Shown in pieces: positions 61,311-64,000 of a DNA stretch of 64,000 bases. This DNA is from SHWC01 sp050173345. Lineage in GTDB: Bacteria > Pseudomonadota > Alphaproteobacteria > UBA828. Numbering within the stretch: position 1 is the first letter of the stretch; each line of letters starts with the position of its first letter. Position numbers and translations under genes: made by a program. The notes under the pieces were generated by a model that was not told the DNA's origin, ran no database searches, and was given only the letters and a program-made list of their open reading frames with translations. The stretch covers positions 682,001-746,000 of the forward strand of contig JBFXKW010000001.1 of assembly GCA_050173345.1 (NCBI GenBank), in the 5' to 3' direction.

Positions 61311-62177
61311 ATGGAGTGGCTCGACACCATCATCCAGGGCGTGCTGCTCGGCGGGCTCTATGCGCTGTTCGCGACCGGGCTGTCGCTCATCTTCGGCGTC
61401 ATGCGGCTGGTCAACATCGCGCATGGCGACCTCATCGTGCTCGCCGCCTTCATCGGCCTCGCCGTGGTCGAAGGCGCCGGCATCAGCCCGTTCCTCAGCC
61501 TGATCGTCGTGGTGCCGGTGATGGCGGCGCTCGGCTACGGGCTGCAGCGCGGCCTGTTCAACCTGACGCTCGGCCGCGACATCCTGCCGCCGCTCCTGGT
61601 CAGCTTCGGCCTCTCGATCATCATCCAGAACCTGCTGCTCGAAATCTTCTCGGCGGACAGCCGCAAGCTCCAGGTCGGCGCGCTCGAGACCGCGAGCATT
61701 CGCCTCGCCGACGGGCTCGCCATCGGCGTGCTGCCGCTCATCGTCTTCCTGTGCGCCGTCGCCGTCATCGTCGCGCTGCAGATCGTGTTCTACCGCACCG
61801 AGCTCGGCCGCGCCTTCCGCGCCACCTCGGACGACCAGGAGACGGTGCAGCTCATGGGCGTGGACAACCGCCATCTCTACGGGCTCGCCATGGCGATCGC
61901 GCTCGGCGTGGTGGCGATCGCCGGCATCTTCCTGGGCGTGCGCACCAACTTCGACCCCTCGATCGGGCCGGCGCGGCTGCTCTACGCCTTCGAGGCCGTG
62001 ATCATCGGCGGGCTCGGCAGCCTGTGGGGCACGCTGGCCGGCGGCGTCGTGCTCGGCGTGGCGCAGGCGATCGGCGCCAAGCTCGATCCCGGCTGGCAGC
62101 TCCTCGCCGGGCACCTCGCCTTCCTCGCCGTCCTCCTGGTCCGTCCGCGCGGGCTGTTCCCGCGCGCCGTCGACTGA
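61311..62177 (+). CDS. livH: LivH-type ABC transporter permease
   Basis: Permease of 288 aa with about eight membrane segments. The opening LDTIIQGVLLGGLYALFATGLSLIFGVMRLVNIAHGDLI (split, about 3-41) is the LivH signature. It is followed by FRATSDDQETVQLMGV (about 165-180), the cytoplasmic coupling region. ATG 61311 is six bases after the livF stop. It pairs with LivM. Confidence 0.94.
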   Translation: MEWLDTIIQGVLLGGLYALFATGLSLIFGVMRLVNIAHGDLIVLAAFIGLAVVEGAGISPFLSLIVVVPVMAALGYGLQRGLFNLTLGRDILPPLLVSFGLSIIIQNLLLEIFSADSRKLQVGALETASIRLADGLAIGVLPLIVFLCAVAVIVALQIVFYRTELGRAFRATSDDQETVQLMGVDNRHLYGLAMAIALGVVAIAGIFLGVRTNFDPSIGPARLLYAFEAVIIGGLGSLWGTLAGGVVLGVAQAIGAKLDPGWQLLAGHLAFLAVLLVRPRGLFPRAVD

Positions 62178-63223
62178 TGGCCGGCGCGAGCGGGACACCC
62201 GCCTTCCGCGTCGAGCGGAGCACGCGCGCGAGCCGCATCGGCGCGCTCGTCGCGCTGCTCGGGCTCGCCTTGCTGATCGCCGGGCCGTGGTGGCTCGGCT
62301 CGGCCAACATGCGCACCGTGGTCGAGATCGGCTACTACCTCGCGCTCGCCCAGATGTGGAACCTGCTCGCCGGCTATGGCGGCCTCGTCTCGGTCGGCCA
62401 GCAGGCCTTTGTCGGGCTCGGCGGCTACATGCTGTTCGTGCTCGTCATCCTTCTTGGCGTGCCGGCGCTCGCCGCGCTGCCGCTCGCGGCGCTCCTCACC
62501 GCGCTGATCGCGATCCCGACCGCCTTCGTGGTGTTCCGCCTGCGCGGCGCCTATTTCGCGATCGGCACCTGGGTGGTCGCCGAGGTCTACAGGCTCGGCT
62601 TCGCGCAGGTCAGCGCGCTCGGCGGCGGCTCGGGCCAGAGCCTGCCGGTCGCCGCGATCAAGGACATCGCCGAGAGCAAGGCCGGCCGCGAGATGATCGT
62701 CTACTGGATCGGCCTTGCCATCGCGGTCGGCGCGGTCGCGCTGGTCTACCTCATGCTGCGCGCGCGCCAGGGGCTCGCGCTCACCGCGATCCGCGATTCG
62801 GAGGCGGCGGCGGGAAGCCTCGGCGTGAACAGCCTGCGCGCCAAGCTCACGGTCTATGTCGTGGCCGCCGCCGGCACCGGGCTGATCGGCGCGCTGATCT
62901 TCCTGCAGAAGCTGCGCATCTCGCCCGACGCCGCGTTCAGCGTCACGGACTGGACGGCGAACGTCATCTTCATCGTGGTGATCGGCGGCATCGGTACCAT
63001 CGCGGGGCCGATCCTCGGCGTCATCGTCTTCTTCGTGCTGCGCGAGCTGCTCGCCGGCTTCGGGAGCTGGTACCTGATCGCGCTCGGCGCGGTCGCGGTG
63101 CTGATCATGCTGCGCGCGCCGAACGGCCTGTGGGGCCTGATCGAGGAGCGCTTCGGCATCGACCTGTTCCCGGTGCGCCGCCGGCTCAGGCTGCTCCAAC
63201 GCGAACGCGACGAGACGCCTTGA
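62177..63223 (+). CDS. livM: LivM-type ABC transporter permease
   Basis: Permease of 348 aa. The LivM features MWNLLAGYGGLVSVGQQAFVGLGGYML (split, about 55-80), RGAYFAIGTW and AIRDSEAAAGSLGVNSLRAKL (the coupling helix, split) are present. The C-terminal region is a basic tail (RRRLRLLQRERDE). ATG 62177 overlaps the livH stop (TGATG). With LivH, LivG, LivF and the binding protein this is a complete transporter. Confidence 0.93.
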   Translation: MAGASGTPAFRVERSTRASRIGALVALLGLALLIAGPWWLGSANMRTVVEIGYYLALAQMWNLLAGYGGLVSVGQQAFVGLGGYMLFVLVILLGVPALAALPLAALLTALIAIPTAFVVFRLRGAYFAIGTWVVAEVYRLGFAQVSALGGGSGQSLPVAAIKDIAESKAGREMIVYWIGLAIAVGAVALVYLMLRARQGLALTAIRDSEAAAGSLGVNSLRAKLTVYVVAAAGTGLIGALIFLQKLRISPDAAFSVTDWTANVIFIVVIGGIGTIAGPILGVIVFFVLRELLAGFGSWYLIALGAVAVLIMLRAPNGLWGLIEERFGIDLFPVRRRLRLLQRERDETP

Positions 63224-63275
63224 TCGCACCGCTGCACGGCCCTACCGTCGCGTGGCAACGCAAGGGAGAGCCACC

Positions 63276-64000
63276 ATGCAGCAGATCAAGCGCGGCCAAA
63301 TCACCAAGTTCGAGTTCGACTATCGCGACAAGCCGTGCCTGACGGTCGATCTCGACGAACCCTTCCAGATCGAGACCGAGGATGCGCTCTCCGGCATGAT
63401 CTCGGACGACAGCGACGCACCGACCGTGCACCGCATGGCGGGCGACCCGCATGTCGCCGCGCTGACGCAGGCCTGGCCGCCCAAGTTCAACCCGGTGGTC
63501 GGGCCGATCTTCGTCAAGGGCGTCGAAGCCGGCGACGTGCTCGCGGTGCGGATCGATTGGATCGAGCCGTGGCGCTACGGCTTCACCGGCATCCTGCCGG
63601 GTGTCGGCCCGCTGCACGATTCGCGCCGCTGGGCGGATTGCGCCGAGGGCCACATCCAGGTCATCGAGCACCTGCCGGGGCCGAGCGGCACCACGCGCGA
63701 CGGCAAGGGGCGCTACTCGCCGAAGCTCACCTGGGACCTCGATCCCTTCATCGGCACGCTCGCGACCTGCCCGGAGCGCGAGGTCGTCACCTCGCTGCTC
63801 GGTCAGGGCCCCTATGGCGGCAACATCGACTGCCGCGACATCAAGCCGGGACATACCATCTACCTGAACTCGTACCACAAGGGCGCGCTGCTCTATGTCG
63901 GCGACGTGCATGGCGGCCAGGGCGACACCGAGTTCACCGCGCTTGCCGACGAGACGCGCGCCACCGTCCAGCTCCGCTGCAGCGTGGCGAAAAACAAGCG
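63276..64000 (+). CDS. Acetamidase/formamidase family protein (cut by window edge)
   Basis: N-terminal 241 residues of an amide hydrolase of the FmdA/AmdA family; the frame is open to the window end. It has the family sequence VVGPIFVKGVEAGDVLAVRID (split, about 70-90), GGNIDCRDIKPGHTIYL (about 185-201) and LLYVGDVHGGQGDTEF (about 208-223). GGGAG precedes ATG 63276. It lies 52 bp after the permease gene and may be cotranscribed, so the transporter could import an amide or the enzyme could remove ammonia from an imported compound. The C-terminal part is not seen. Confidence 0.88.
   Translation, partial: MQQIKRGQITKFEFDYRDKPCLTVDLDEPFQIETEDALSGMISDDSDAPTVHRMAGDPHVAALTQAWPPKFNPVVGPIFVKGVEAGDVLAVRIDWIEPWRYGFTGILPGVGPLHDSRRWADCAEGHIQVIEHLPGPSGTTRDGKGRYSPKLTWDLDPFIGTLATCPEREVVTSLLGQGPYGGNIDCRDIKPGHTIYLNSYHKGALLYVGDVHGGQGDTEFTALADETRATVQLRCSVAKNK

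Overview
The window is about 64 kb of very GC-rich DNA with tightly packed genes. Most start/stop junctions inside operons overlap (ATGA, GTGA, TGATG). The sequence looks like an alphaproteobacterial chromosome. Reasons: a complete Cpa/Tad pilus order, a CtrA-type TTAA-N7-TTAA box, paired palindromic repeats of the kind common in Hyphomicrobiales and Rhodospirillales, and many paralogous fatty-acid and aromatic catabolic genes with a Liv-type transporter. The species cannot be named from the sequence alone. No rRNA, tRNA, CRISPR array, insertion sequence or phage gene was recognised.

Layout. (1) 1-1103: an RNA-repair pair, rtcB (cut by the window edge) and archease. (2) 1308-26954: a large CoA-dependent catabolic island. 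It holds a rightward operon (zinc alcohol dehydrogenase, SDR, quinone-reductase-like MDR, APH-type kinase), a leftward beta-oxidation operon (thiolase, 3-hydroxyacyl-CoA dehydrogenase, enoyl-CoA hydratase, DUF3237), a GntR/FCD regulator, an ACAD10/11-like acyl-CoA dehydrogenase followed by a methyltransferase, a FabL-like reductase, and a nine-gene leftward operon (12633-23524). That operon encodes a phosphohistidine swivel protein, an unrecognised 520-aa protein, an acyl-CoA ligase, an unrecognised 200-aa protein, a PPDK-like enzyme without its PEP/pyruvate barrel, a three-subunit biotin-dependent carboxylase with altered metal-site residues, and a thiolase. A second acyl-CoA ligase, a SurE phosphatase and an SDR close the island. 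Variants of an inverted repeat, TTGTNNGACAA, occur in five of its promoter regions and are probably the GntR operator. (3) 27127-35778: an operon of hydantoinase/acetone-carboxylase-type subunits HyuA and HyuB, a class III aminotransferase and a tyrosine-phosphatase-like protein, then an alpha/beta hydrolase and a second class III aminotransferase. (4) 35917-36846: an intradiol ring-cleavage dioxygenase, with a perfect 51-bp palindrome upstream. (5) 37459-40346: lipoprotein, response regulator and histidine kinase. (6) 41021-51946: the Tad pilus locus (tadD convergent with tadC, tadB, cpaF, cpaE, cpaD, cpaC, cpaB, cpaA and two Flp pilins). (7) 52143-53981: an ECF41-type sigma factor with an AhpD/CMD-like partner and a small membrane protein. 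(8) 54109-58394: a hydroquinone ring-cleavage operon (two-subunit hydroquinone 1,2-dioxygenase, 4-hydroxymuconic semialdehyde dehydrogenase, maleylacetate reductase). (9) 58426-64000: a branched-chain-type ABC transporter with its Tat-exported binding protein, and an acetamidase/formamidase cut by the window edge.

How the parts work together. Region 8 gives a full route from hydroquinone to 3-oxoadipate, and the transporter just downstream may import the aromatic precursor. The thiolases and CoA ligases of region 2 could finish such acids but are more likely dedicated to another substrate under GntR control. The most unusual part is the 12633-23524 operon. It combines what looks like a split phosphotransfer (dikinase-like) system with a carboxylase whose carboxyltransferase has lost the usual carbamylated Lys and one metal-binding His. 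This combination matches no pathway I can name, and it is my main candidate for an undescribed system.
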